NCBI GenBank assembly: GCA_937928405.1 | Contig: CALFWZ010000150.1 | Span: forward strand, 1 to 46,656 | From: an uncultured Saprospiraceae bacterium | GTDB lineage: Bacteria; Bacteroidota; Bacteroidia; Chitinophagales; Saprospiraceae | Length of the DNA stretch: 46,656 nt | Direction of reading: 5' to 3' | Shown here: in pieces, positions 15,544 to 22,776 of the stretch | Layout of the letters: each line of letters opens with the position of its first letter | How positions within the stretch are numbered: position 1 is the stretch's first letter | Position numbers and translations under genes: made by a program | Notes under the pieces: model-generated | Database searches by the model: none | What the model saw: the letters and a program-made list of their open reading frames with translations, nothing else | Told to the model about the DNA's origin: nothing

Positions 15544-17286
15544 ATGAAAAAACGTTGGAAAAAACAAACTAGCCATCCTCTTTTGGAAGGAACCTTATGT
15601 CAAGCATTAGGAATTGATCCATTTTTAGCGCGTATGCTGGTCCATCGAGGAATTAGGACGGTAACGGCAGCTAGCAATTTTCTATCTCCTACACTGGATC
15701 GTCTATATGACCCTTTTGAGATGAAAGATATGACCGAAGCAGTCCAACGGTTGGATTTTGCGATCCAAAACGGCGATCATATTCTTTTATATGGCGATTA
15801 TGACGTGGACGGAACGACCTCTGTGGCGATGATGTACCAGTTTTTAAAAAATTATACAGAAAACCTTACCTGCTATATTCCTGACCGCTATCGTGAAGGA
15901 TATGGTATTTCTATGGCTGGGATTGATTTTGCCGCTGAGCAGCAAGTGGATTTGATTATTGCGATGGACTGTGGTATTAAGGCGATTGATCAAATCAGTT
16001 ATGCAAAAGAAAAAAGTATAGACGCTATTATTTGTGACCATCATCTACCAGGTGAGCATTTGCCAGCGGCGGTAGCGATACTTGATCCTTTACGAGCAGA
16101 CTGTTCTTACCCAGATACGCGTCTTTGTGGGGTTGGTGTTAGTTTTAAATTAATTCAGGCATTTGCACAATTCCGTCAAGAAGATCCAGAGATATGGTAC
16201 CCCTTATTGGATCTCGTAGCGATCGGAACAGCCTGTGATATCGTTCCGGCGTTGGGCGAAAACCGAATCCTGCTGCGTGCTGGTTTGGAACGGATAAATA
16301 CCCAGACCCGACCCGGTTTGAAATGTATTTTAGATCAACGCAAAAAAGAAAGTAGGCTGACGGTAAGTGATTTAGTTTTTGGGGTAGGTCCGGTATTAAA
16401 TGCTGCCGGCCGTTTGGATGATGCGATGTTGGCCGTTGATCTATTATTAGAAAATGATGCCATCTTGGCAGAACAAAAGGCCGGAGTTCTACAATATAAA
16501 AACGAAGAACGTAAATTATTGGATCAACAGATTTTGGAGGAGGCGCGCCAACAGTGGGAAGATAGTCCGGAGTTTGCTACGGCAAACAGTATCGTTTTAT
16601 TTTCGCCCAATTGGCATCGTGGTGTAATTGGAATTGTGGCCAGTAGAATGGTGGAAAAATTTCAACGGCCCGTTATTTTATTAACAGAAGACAATGGTAA
16701 ATTAGTCGGTTCTGCCCGCTCAGTGAGTACCTATAATATTCACGAGGGAATTGCGGCTTGTGGTCATTTATTAGAAAATTTTGGAGGGCATCAATTTGCC
16801 GCTGGATTGACTTTAAAAAGGACAAAATTTAAATCCTTTCAGTTGGCTTTTGAAAAACAAGTCAGTCAAACTATTCAGCCATTACAAAAGTCCCCAGTTA
16901 TTCCAGTGGAGTTAATACTGCCACTGGAAAAAATCAATTTAAAATTTTGGAAGCAGGTACAATGCTTGGCGCCATTTGGTCCTGGTAATAGAAATCCTGT
17001 TTTTGTCAGTAAAAATTTAGTGGATGCAGGGGGAACATACATTTTGAAAAACAACCATTTAAAGCTTGCGGTCAAAGCACCAGATAATGAGCGGGTAATC
17101 GGTGGAATTGGCTTTGGATTGGGAGAACGATTTTTTGAATTGCCCGGTGGAAGTTTTGAACTCTGTTATACGCTCGAAAAAAATATTTGGAAAGGGAAGT
17201 CTTCCATCCAGTTGAATGTAAAAGATTTTCGGGCTACCAAAAAGCAAGACGATGAATTTTTAAGAGGAGAAAAAAGTGATAGTTAA
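15544..17286 (+). CDS. recJ: Single-stranded-DNA-specific exonuclease RecJ
   Basis: RecJ is the 5'-to-3' single-strand exonuclease used in recombination and base-excision or mismatch repair. The 580-residue protein carries the DHH-family motifs GDYDVDGTTS (about 84-93), MDCGIKA and CDHHLPGE (DHH at about 165-167). A DHHA1 domain includes GSARSVSTYNIHEGIAACG and a GGHQFAAG motif. The C-terminal part is OB-like. I chose the ATG giving MKKRWKK because RecJ homologues start there. The in-frame ATG 13 codons earlier is less likely. The stop codon is followed without gap by the start of the Rpn-family gene, so translational coupling is likely. Confidence 0.96.
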   Translation: MKKRWKKQTSHPLLEGTLCQALGIDPFLARMLVHRGIRTVTAASNFLSPTLDRLYDPFEMKDMTEAVQRLDFAIQNGDHILLYGDYDVDGTTSVAMMYQFLKNYTENLTCYIPDRYREGYGISMAGIDFAAEQQVDLIIAMDCGIKAIDQISYAKEKSIDAIICDHHLPGEHLPAAVAILDPLRADCSYPDTRLCGVGVSFKLIQAFAQFRQEDPEIWYPLLDLVAIGTACDIVPALGENRILLRAGLERINTQTRPGLKCILDQRKKESRLTVSDLVFGVGPVLNAAGRLDDAMLAVDLLLENDAILAEQKAGVLQYKNEERKLLDQQILEEARQQWEDSPEFATANSIVLFSPNWHRGVIGIVASRMVEKFQRPVILLTEDNGKLVGSARSVSTYNIHEGIAACGHLLENFGGHQFAAGLTLKRTKFKSFQLAFEKQVSQTIQPLQKSPVIPVELILPLEKINLKFWKQVQCLAPFGPGNRNPVFVSKNLVDAGGTYILKNNHLKLAVKAPDNERVIGGIGFGLGERFFELPGGSFELCYTLEKNIWKGKSSIQLNVKDFRATKKQDDEFLRGEKSDS

Positions 17287-18129
17287 ATGGAGCAGAAGAA
17301 AAAAGAAAATAAAAGGAAGGGTAACATCTATGATCGTATTTTTAAGGAAAATGCCCAAGAGTTATTTTTGCCGTTGGTGGAAAAGAAGTTAGCAGTCAAA
17401 ATAATTTCTTACGAAGCTTTACCAGAAAAAGTGCAAAAGACGACAGAACGAGAAGCAGACTTTCTCTACAAAGTAAAGACGAATAAAAAAAAGCAGTTTT
17501 TGTTACATATTGAATTTCAAAATAAAAACGATCCAGAGATGTTGGCCCGGATGCAGGAATATCATGGATTGTTTCATCGAAAGTATAAGCTTCCTATGCA
17601 TCATGTCGTTATTTACTTAGGAAAGCGAAAACCTACGATGAGAAATCAAATGAGAGAAGAAGAAATATTCCGTGGGTTCGACTTAATTAGTATTTATGAG
17701 ATGAATCCTGAGGATTTTCTTTCTTCTCAGGTGCCATCAGTAATTATGTTGGCGCTGCTCACAAAATTCAAGAGAGAACGAACAGAAGCGGTCTTACGAT
17801 TGGTATTAACCAATATTAAAAAACAGGCTAATCAAGAAAATGATCTTAAAAAATATCTGGAACAATTGTTAATCTTAGCTAGAATTCGTAATTTAGAAAA
17901 TGTAACTGAAAAAATAATAGAGGATATGCCAATAACATATGATATAGAAAAAGATGGTCTTTATAAAAAAGGAGTGCTGAAAGGAATTGAACAAGGTTCT
18001 GAAAAGAACCATGAGCAAACATTATTAGCGATCAATTATTTAAAAGAGGGAAAAACGATCAAAGAAATAGTTGTGCTGACAGGATTGGCAGAAAAGAAAG
18101 TCAAAGAGTTAAAGGAGCAGATTTTTTAA
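17287..18129 (+). CDS. Rpn-family PD-(D/E)XK nuclease (recombination-promoting nuclease / toxin)
   Basis: The 280-residue protein is of the Rpn (former YhgA/transposase-31-like) type. The nuclease core is at about 15-130, with catalytic residues visible as READFLY (Asp58) and LLHIEFQ (Glu76, Gln78). This is the D-x17-E-x-Q arrangement used in this family. The core starts from NIYDRIFKENAQ. The C-terminal domain (about 214-280) starts at Met214 in MPITYDIEKDG. It holds a short KG-type four-residue repeat region, then a helix-turn-helix-like end (GKTIKEIVVLTGLAEKKV). In E. coli, Rpn proteins are toxic DNA endonucleases checked by their own separately translated C-terminal domain and act against phage. 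The same arrangement is inferred here. The start codon abuts the recJ stop, so it may be cotranscribed with recJ. Two stand-alone copies of the C-terminal domain follow. Confidence 0.88.
   Translation: MEQKKKENKRKGNIYDRIFKENAQELFLPLVEKKLAVKIISYEALPEKVQKTTEREADFLYKVKTNKKKQFLLHIEFQNKNDPEMLARMQEYHGLFHRKYKLPMHHVVIYLGKRKPTMRNQMREEEIFRGFDLISIYEMNPEDFLSSQVPSVIMLALLTKFKRERTEAVLRLVLTNIKKQANQENDLKKYLEQLLILARIRNLENVTEKIIEDMPITYDIEKDGLYKKGVLKGIEQGSEKNHEQTLLAINYLKEGKTIKEIVVLTGLAEKKVKELKEQIF
17926..18129 (+). CDS. Candidate intragenic antitoxin (internal start in the rpn gene)
   Basis: An in-frame internal ATG (codon 214) is preceded by AGAGGA with two bases of spacing. It would give a 67-residue protein starting MPITYDIEKDG. 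The same ATG context and start motif open the two stand-alone ORFs downstream, which supports that this is a real start. By analogy with enterobacterial RpnS, the product would bind and neutralise the full-length nuclease. It contains two KG/QG repeat units (KGVL KGIE QGSE). Separate translation is inference, not shown by sequence alone. Confidence 0.5.
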   Translation: MPITYDIEKDGLYKKGVLKGIEQGSEKNHEQTLLAINYLKEGKTIKEIVVLTGLAEKKVKELKEQIF

Positions 18130-18142
18130 AAAGATAGGAATT

Positions 18143-18334
18143 ATGCCAATAACATATGATATAGAAGAAGATGGTCTTTATAAAAAAGGAGTGCTGAAAG
18201 GCTTTGAAAAGAACCATGAGCAAACACTATTAACGATCAAGTATTTAAAAGAAGGAAAAACGATCAAAGAAATAGTTGTGCTGACAGGATTGGCAGAAAA
18301 GAAAGTCAAAGAACTAAAGGAGCAGATTTTTTAA
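18143..18334 (+). CDS. Stand-alone copy of the Rpn C-terminal domain, first
   Basis: This 63-residue protein is nearly identical to residues 214-280 of the upstream nuclease. By eye there are nine base mismatches and one in-frame 12-base gap that removes exactly one four-residue repeat unit. The ORF has its own AGGA (18136-18139), three bases before the ATG, and starts 13 bases after the nuclease stop. Synonymous and conservative changes predominate and the frame is intact, which argues for a functional gene rather than debris. It is the likely product of a recent tandem duplication. Proposed role: extra antitoxin, or a modulator competing in dimerisation with the full-length protein. Confidence 0.72.
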   Translation: MPITYDIEEDGLYKKGVLKGFEKNHEQTLLTIKYLKEGKTIKEIVVLTGLAEKKVKELKEQIF

Positions 18335-18348
18335 GCAAGATAGGAATT

Positions 18349-18567
18349 ATGCCAATAACGTATGATATAGAAAAAGATGCGCTCTATAAAAGAGGATTTG
18401 AAAAAGGTTTTGAAATAGGATTCAAACAAGGACTCAAACAAGGTTATGAGCAAGTTTTATCAGCGCTCAAATGCTTAAAGCAAGGAAAAACCATCAAAGA
18501 AACGGCTAAACTTTCTGGATTAAGTGAAGATAAAGTCACACAAATAAAGGAACTAATCTCCTCCTAA
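18349..18567 (+). CDS. Stand-alone copy of the Rpn C-terminal domain, second (diverged)
   Basis: This 72-residue protein starts MPITYDIEKDALYKRG and ends with the same helix-turn-helix-like layout (GKTIKETAKLSGLSEDKV), but is clearly diverged from the other two copies. The four-residue repeat tract is expanded to about five units (GFEK GFEI GFKQ GLKQ GYEQ). AGGA precedes the ATG (18343-18346), 14 bases after the previous stop. Its divergence suggests an older duplication, or that it is the remnant tail of a different Rpn gene. The stop overlaps the convergent trmB stop by four bases. Confidence 0.7.
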   Translation: MPITYDIEKDALYKRGFEKGFEIGFKQGLKQGYEQVLSALKCLKQGKTIKETAKLSGLSEDKVTQIKELISS

Positions 18568-19253
18568 ATAGTAAATCTCAAATATTTAATGGTTTTACCT
18601 TTTACGAGATGCATTTTTTCGTAGTAAGTTTTTATTTCCAGTTCTGGAAAGTCTAGCGGTTCGCTGTAAATATCCTCTTTGTAATAAAGCAATTTAGTCG
18701 CTGGGTCGTTCTCAATAACTTCTAGTGTGAAATCTGAAAGCCGCTTTTCATCAGTTTTTAAGTGTACCAATCCACCAGGTTTCAGAATTTTCCGATAACG
18801 GTCTAGGAATGGTGGCGAGGTCAGGCGGCGGTTGGCTTTTCCTTTTTTTAGAAAAGGATCGGCAAAGGTGATCCAGATCTCGTCCACTTCATTTGGAGCT
18901 ACGAATAAGGCAATTTGTTCAATTCGAGTACGAAGAAAGGCGACGTTTTTCAGTCCTAAATCCATGGCATCTGTGGCGCCCTTCCAAATACGATTACCTT
19001 TGATATCGACCCCTAAATAATTGATATCCGGGTTCTCTTGGGCCATACCTACGGTGTATTCTCCCTTCCCACAAGCTAGTTCGAGGATCAGGGGATGATC
19101 GTTTTTAAAATAATCAGCCTTCCAATTCCCTTTCATCTCCACTTTTTCATGATTAAAGTCCACGAGTTCGGGTTGACGAATATCGTGATTTTGAAAAACG
19201 TTGGGGAAGGTGCTTAGATCAGCAAATTTCTTTAGTTTGTTCTTTCCAGACAT
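18564..19253 (-). CDS. trmB: tRNA (guanine-N7-)-methyltransferase
   Basis: TrmB methylates G46 in the variable loop of tRNAs using S-adenosylmethionine. The SAM-binding segment LILELACGKGEYTVG and the following LGVDIKGNRIWKGATDA are typical. So is the ITFADPFLKKGKANRRL region, which occupies the place of the PDPWPK motif. The chosen start (MSGKNKLKKFADLSTFPNVF, 229 aa) fits the Bacteroidota form of the protein and has AGGAA about 10 bases upstream. The longer frame from 19277 lacks a ribosome site. Convergent with the Rpn-copy ORF, with a four-base overlap of stops. Confidence 0.94.
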   Translation of the reverse strand: MSGKNKLKKFADLSTFPNVFQNHDIRQPELVDFNHEKVEMKGNWKADYFKNDHPLILELACGKGEYTVGMAQENPDINYLGVDIKGNRIWKGATDAMDLGLKNVAFLRTRIEQIALFVAPNEVDEIWITFADPFLKKGKANRRLTSPPFLDRYRKILKPGGLVHLKTDEKRLSDFTLEVIENDPATKLLYYKEDIYSEPLDFPELEIKTYYEKMHLVKGKTIKYLRFTI

Positions 19254-19418
19254 AACGGCGGGTTCCTTTTTTTGCAAAGATGCTCTTTTTTGTAAAAACC
19301 AGAGTAGACATGCTATTTAATAAAATAGTAAATCAGAAATAACGTTATTTAAGGGAGTTAGCAATTAATAAGATAGGCAAGATAATGGGCTTATTTTTTC
19401 TTCAGATAAGGCGAAAAA

Positions 19419-19487
19419 CCTGCCTGCGGCAGGCAGGCACAGGCGATGCCTAAGCATCCTAGCGTGTGCTTTTGCCTGAAGGCAAAA
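19419..19487. repeat. Cluster of short palindromes
   Basis: Three hairpins follow each other: CCTGCCTGC/GCAGGCAGG (19419-19437, one-base centre), GATGC/GCATC around CTAA (19445-19458), and TTTTGCC/GGCAAAA around TGAA (19470-19487). The first is a type of palindrome I recall as scattered through Bacteroidota intergenic DNA, but I cannot confirm copy number. It may be a repetitive extragenic palindrome-like unit. Confidence 0.6.
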
Positions 19488-19615
19488 AGAGACCCCAGCA
19501 AAAAAGTATTTTCAACGCAGTATGAAGGAAAAAGAAACCATCAGGTGCGTAGGTTATTATTTTCTAATTCCCTTAATAAGGAGGCGCTTAAAACGATTTA
19601 TTCCCGATTACTGGC

Positions 19616-19623
19616 TATATTTG
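19616..19623 (+). promoter_or_regulatory. Probable -7 element of the outer-membrane barrel gene
   Basis: TATATTTG, an exact TAnnTTTG match, lies 41 bases upstream of the ATG at 19665. The -33 element is weak. The predicted leader is about 35 bases. Confidence 0.45.
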
Positions 19624-19664
19624 CCCCTCAAATTATTCGACGACGATAAAAAATCAATCATAAA

Positions 19665-20603
19665 ATGAAATTACGCTTTTATATTCTCCTCTTTTTAGTT
19701 TGCAATATGTGTCTGGTAAGTCAGGCTCAGGAAATAGGTTCTACCTTTCGAGTAGGACTCAATGCTCCTCGGTTTTTAGGTCCTACCGAAAAAGGGGCAG
19801 ATGGTAGTGACTTGGAAGATTTTTCCACCTTTACCGGGTTTCACGTGGCAGGAGGAGTTGTTTTTAAACTATTGGACCATTACGGCTTTAAAGCGGAGTT
19901 GATGTTTACCCAAAAAGGGTCCCGTTATAGCTATGAAGGACCTTCTACTTATATCTTTACCACTACCCGTAGTGGTGAATATGCCACTGCTTTGGGAACT
20001 CGGACGATCTCTAACCGAGTCACGAATTCCTATTTGGAATTACCCGTAACTGGGTACATGAAATACGGAAAATTTGAGCTCAACGCTGGATTTAGTATTT
20101 CCGTTTTGACGGGTTCTACTGGAGTGGGAGACCTGGTGTTTTCAGGAATTTCTGATATAAATAACGAACCAGTAGAAATAACTTCTTTGATTAACCATAA
20201 TTATCGTAAAGATCGTTTGGAGTTTACTCAAAACATCCTCAGCTTTCAGGAAGAATTTTATAAAGAGATAACGGTAGATGGAGAGCAAGTAATATTACTG
20301 ACTGAGGAAACTGCTTATGCGCAGTGGACTGATGCCAGCGCTTTAGGCGGTGTTTTTGGAAAGCCTGAGGTAGTGTTGGAGGAAAAGATTTACCGAGGAT
20401 TGGATTTTGCGATCAATGCGGGTGTTTCTTATTATGTCAGTCAAGGGTTATTTATTGGTCTGACGGCTAGTTATGGACTAAGGGATGTTACTAATCCATA
20501 TTTTGAATATTCTTACAGCGAATCGCAAGGATTGAATCGGGTGGAACGTTCTGATAATGATCGGAATTTTGTATTGATGGGATCTATTGGTTTTAGTTTT
20601 TAA
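19665..20603 (+). CDS. Outer-membrane beta-barrel protein
   Basis: The 312-residue product has a signal peptide (MKLRFYILLFLVCNMCLVSQAQ, cleavage after Ala-Gln region). Strands alternating aromatic and polar residues follow, ending in a terminal Phe strand (FVLMGSIGFSF), as expected for an outer-membrane barrel recognised by BamA. Segments such as GGVVFKLLDHYGFKAELMFTQKGSRYSYEG show the outer-membrane protein beta-barrel (PorT-like) pattern. The function is unknown. It has its own promoter-like site and stands alone between trmB and the convergent protease gene. Confidence 0.82.
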   Translation: MKLRFYILLFLVCNMCLVSQAQEIGSTFRVGLNAPRFLGPTEKGADGSDLEDFSTFTGFHVAGGVVFKLLDHYGFKAELMFTQKGSRYSYEGPSTYIFTTTRSGEYATALGTRTISNRVTNSYLELPVTGYMKYGKFELNAGFSISVLTGSTGVGDLVFSGISDINNEPVEITSLINHNYRKDRLEFTQNILSFQEEFYKEITVDGEQVILLTEETAYAQWTDASALGGVFGKPEVVLEEKIYRGLDFAINAGVSYYVSQGLFIGLTASYGLRDVTNPYFEYSYSESQGLNRVERSDNDRNFVLMGSIGFSF

Positions 20604-20667
20604 GAGATTTGGAATAAGCTAAATGTGGGGCAGCTCTGCGCATCTGCGAAGGAGTCAAAATGAGCAG

Positions 20668-21762
20668 CTATTGCTTCCTCGTCTCCAAAAGTTGATTGAT
20701 ACTGTCGTAATCTAGAACACCGATAAATTTTTGATCCTTTAAAACAGGGAGAAAATTTAAATCTACAGAACGAAGTTTGGAAAGCCCCTCAGCGAGATTT
20801 TGTTTGGAAGATAAAGTTGGATAATTAGCCGTAGAAACAGCTCCAATTGAAAGATTTTCCGTTTTTTCTTTTTGTAATTTTTTTATCGTTTTCGCTGATA
20901 AGATACCATGGAATGAATTGTCGGATTTGTTTAGCACCAAAAAATCATCTTTTTGTCTAGTAGGCAAAGTGGTTAAAAAATTGGTTAGTGAGTCTTCCGC
21001 AAAAATTGCGGGAAAAGTTCTTTTCGTAGCCGTATCGATCACATGTTTAGATAAAAGATCTTCTGTCTTCAATAACCGGTATTCTTTTCTAGCCATAGAA
21101 TACAGAAAGAAACCTAGCAGCATACTCATAAAGTCCTGTCGATAAATTCCATATCCTACCAGCAATATTGAAAACCCCTGCCCAAGATAACTAGCAATTT
21201 CTGTCGCTTTTAATCTGCCTAATTTAGTAGCTATTGCTGCTCGTAACATCCGACCGCCGTCCAATGGGAAAGCTGGAATTAGATTCATGATCGCCAGAGA
21301 AAGGTTTAATACAAATAACATGGGAATAACACGATGCCATCGTAAGATCAAGGTGCCGCGGCTAGAAAAGATTCTACCTATTTCTCCATCGTATTCCATC
21401 CATAAAACGATCCCAAGAACTAAGGCGATGAATAGATTAACCGCCGGACCAGCCGCCGCAACGACAAACTCCTGGAGTGGCTTTTTAGGTAGTTTTTCTA
21501 GTCTGGCCAGCCCTCCGATGGGCAATAGAATAATATCCTTTGTCTTAACTCCATAATATCGAGCGGTAAGGGCGTGACCATATTCGTGCAAGATGACCGA
21601 AACAAATAAGGCTAAGAATAAGATTAAGAAAATGAGAAAACTAACACGGTCCATTTGAGCGTACCATCCGTAATAAATCAGGAAAAAAGTCAGTAGAGAA
21701 AAACTCCAATGAACATAGACCGGAATACGGGCCAGGGTAAATATTTTTAACGCTCCTTGCAT
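20668..21762 (-). CDS. Site-2 protease family M50 zinc metallopeptidase with CBS domains
   Basis: This is an intramembrane zinc protease (364 aa). The metal site is HEYGH (residues 59-63) in a membrane span, and the third ligand is in FPLDGGRML (Asp168). About six spans are predicted, between residues 13 and 220. The cytosolic C-terminal part (about 235-360) contains a pair of CBS-like regions (LSKHVIDTATKRTFP and LRSVDLNFLPVLKDQKFIGVLDY), which usually bind adenine nucleotides and gate activity. This is the arrangement of SpoIVFB/Rip3-type proteases. The substrate is unknown; anti-sigma factors are common. The start is one base after the stop of the alpha/beta hydrolase gene, so they form an operon. 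Confidence 0.92.
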   Translation of the reverse strand: MQGALKIFTLARIPVYVHWSFSLLTFFLIYYGWYAQMDRVSFLIFLILFLALFVSVILHEYGHALTARYYGVKTKDIILLPIGGLARLEKLPKKPLQEFVVAAAGPAVNLFIALVLGIVLWMEYDGEIGRIFSSRGTLILRWHRVIPMLFVLNLSLAIMNLIPAFPLDGGRMLRAAIATKLGRLKATEIASYLGQGFSILLVGYGIYRQDFMSMLLGFFLYSMARKEYRLLKTEDLLSKHVIDTATKRTFPAIFAEDSLTNFLTTLPTRQKDDFLVLNKSDNSFHGILSAKTIKKLQKEKTENLSIGAVSTANYPTLSSKQNLAEGLSKLRSVDLNFLPVLKDQKFIGVLDYDSINQLLETRKQ

Positions 21763-21763
21763 T

Positions 21764-22540
21764 TTATTTAGTTACACTGACCATGAAATTTTCAAATGCA
21801 GATAACAACGCCTTCGGGGCTTCAGCATGTACCCAGTGTCCTGCTTCGGAGATGGTGACAATTTGAGTTTCGGAAAAAATACTTTTAATCAACGATTCAT
21901 CTTCTGCTTGTATATAACCCGAACGACCGCCACGAATAAACAAACTAGGTCCAGTGTAAGGCTCGTCAGTTAAAATAGTAGCTAGAATATTTTGGTAGTT
22001 GTTATAGATCGCAGGTAGATTCATTTTCCAACGATAACCGCCTTCTTTATCGCGGGTTAGATTTTTTAATAAAAACTGACGAACACCAAAATCTGGAATA
22101 GGAATCATTAATTGTTCATCCGCCATTTTTCTACTTTCTATTTTTTTCAAATCAATCGCCAATAAAGCATCGAAAATTTCCTGATGACCTCCTTTATAGG
22201 CTTTTGGTGCAATATCTACGACAACGAGTGAAGTGACCATTTCCGGATAGTTAATGGCAAATTGCATGGCTGTTTTTCCACCCATAGAGTGACCGATAAT
22301 GGTCGCTTGACTCATTCCTTCATTGTCCATAAAATCTTTTAAATCCTCAGCAAGCAACGAATAATCAAAATCATCTGTGTGTGGTGAGCGACCGTGATTA
22401 CGTTGATCTACTAAATAGACCAGATATTCTTCGGATAATTGACGGGCGATGGTTTGCCAATTGTCGAGCGTGCCGAATAGACCGTGTAAAATGATGATCG
22501 GATTACCCTGACCATACGTTTTAAAATTGAGTGAAAGCAT
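21764..22540 (-). CDS. Alpha/beta-fold hydrolase (YbfF-like esterase)
   Basis: The 258-residue soluble hydrolase has the oxyanion-hole segment ILHGLFGTLDNWQT, the nucleophile elbow GHSMGGK (Ser85), and a late His in EAGHWVHAEAP (about 236). An acid residue is expected in the LVVVDIAPKAY or later segment. The DQRNHGRSPH motif is typical of the YbfF/acyl-CoA esterase-like group. The natural substrate cannot be inferred; esters or thioesters are plausible. It is translated just ahead of the M50 protease, with one base between the genes. Confidence 0.92.
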   Translation of the reverse strand: MLSLNFKTYGQGNPIIILHGLFGTLDNWQTIARQLSEEYLVYLVDQRNHGRSPHTDDFDYSLLAEDLKDFMDNEGMSQATIIGHSMGGKTAMQFAINYPEMVTSLVVVDIAPKAYKGGHQEIFDALLAIDLKKIESRKMADEQLMIPIPDFGVRQFLLKNLTRDKEGGYRWKMNLPAIYNNYQNILATILTDEPYTGPSLFIRGGRSGYIQAEDESLIKSIFSETQIVTISEAGHWVHAEAPKALLSAFENFMVSVTK

Positions 22541-22776
22541 TTTTTACCTATTGCGTTTTTTGATTTTTAATATCTTTTATGAATCAAGAATAGCCAGCAG
22601 TAATTATATCCCAAATTCAATTGGAAGATGATGTTTCTTTGATGCATACATTTATTCTCAACCCCTGATTCGCATTCTTTACTAAATAGTATACCCAAAC
22701 AACCATCCCATTAAGGAATTGTTTATATTTTTGTTTGACAGACTGACTGAGAAATGTTCCGCACAAATATAAACAG

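Larger units (their letters stand above)
17926..18567 (+). repeat. Tandem array of three Rpn C-terminal-domain units
   Basis: Three direct repeat units start at 17926, 18143 and 18349, with spacings of 217 and 206 bases. Units 1 and 2 match at about 95 percent outside one 12-base gap. Unit 3 is recognisable mainly at the protein level, apart from its first 30 or so bases and the AGATAGGAATTATGCC leader it shares with unit 2. Confidence 0.85.
19254..19664. other. Intergenic region with nested palindromes and a promoter-like site
   Basis: Between trmB and the outer-membrane barrel gene I see a cluster of inverted repeats (19381-19490) and a TATATTTG. The open frame inside (19446-19649) is composed of the palindromes and is not judged to be a gene. 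Confidence 0.5.

Noticed and set aside
19446..19649. 67-codon open frame between trmB and the outer-membrane barrel gene
   Set aside because: It runs across the palindrome cluster and has no recognisable protein features.
20604..20667. Possible structured element in the short gap between the barrel gene and the M50 protease gene
   Set aside because: Repeated GCAGC/GCGC bits do not form a convincing stem.
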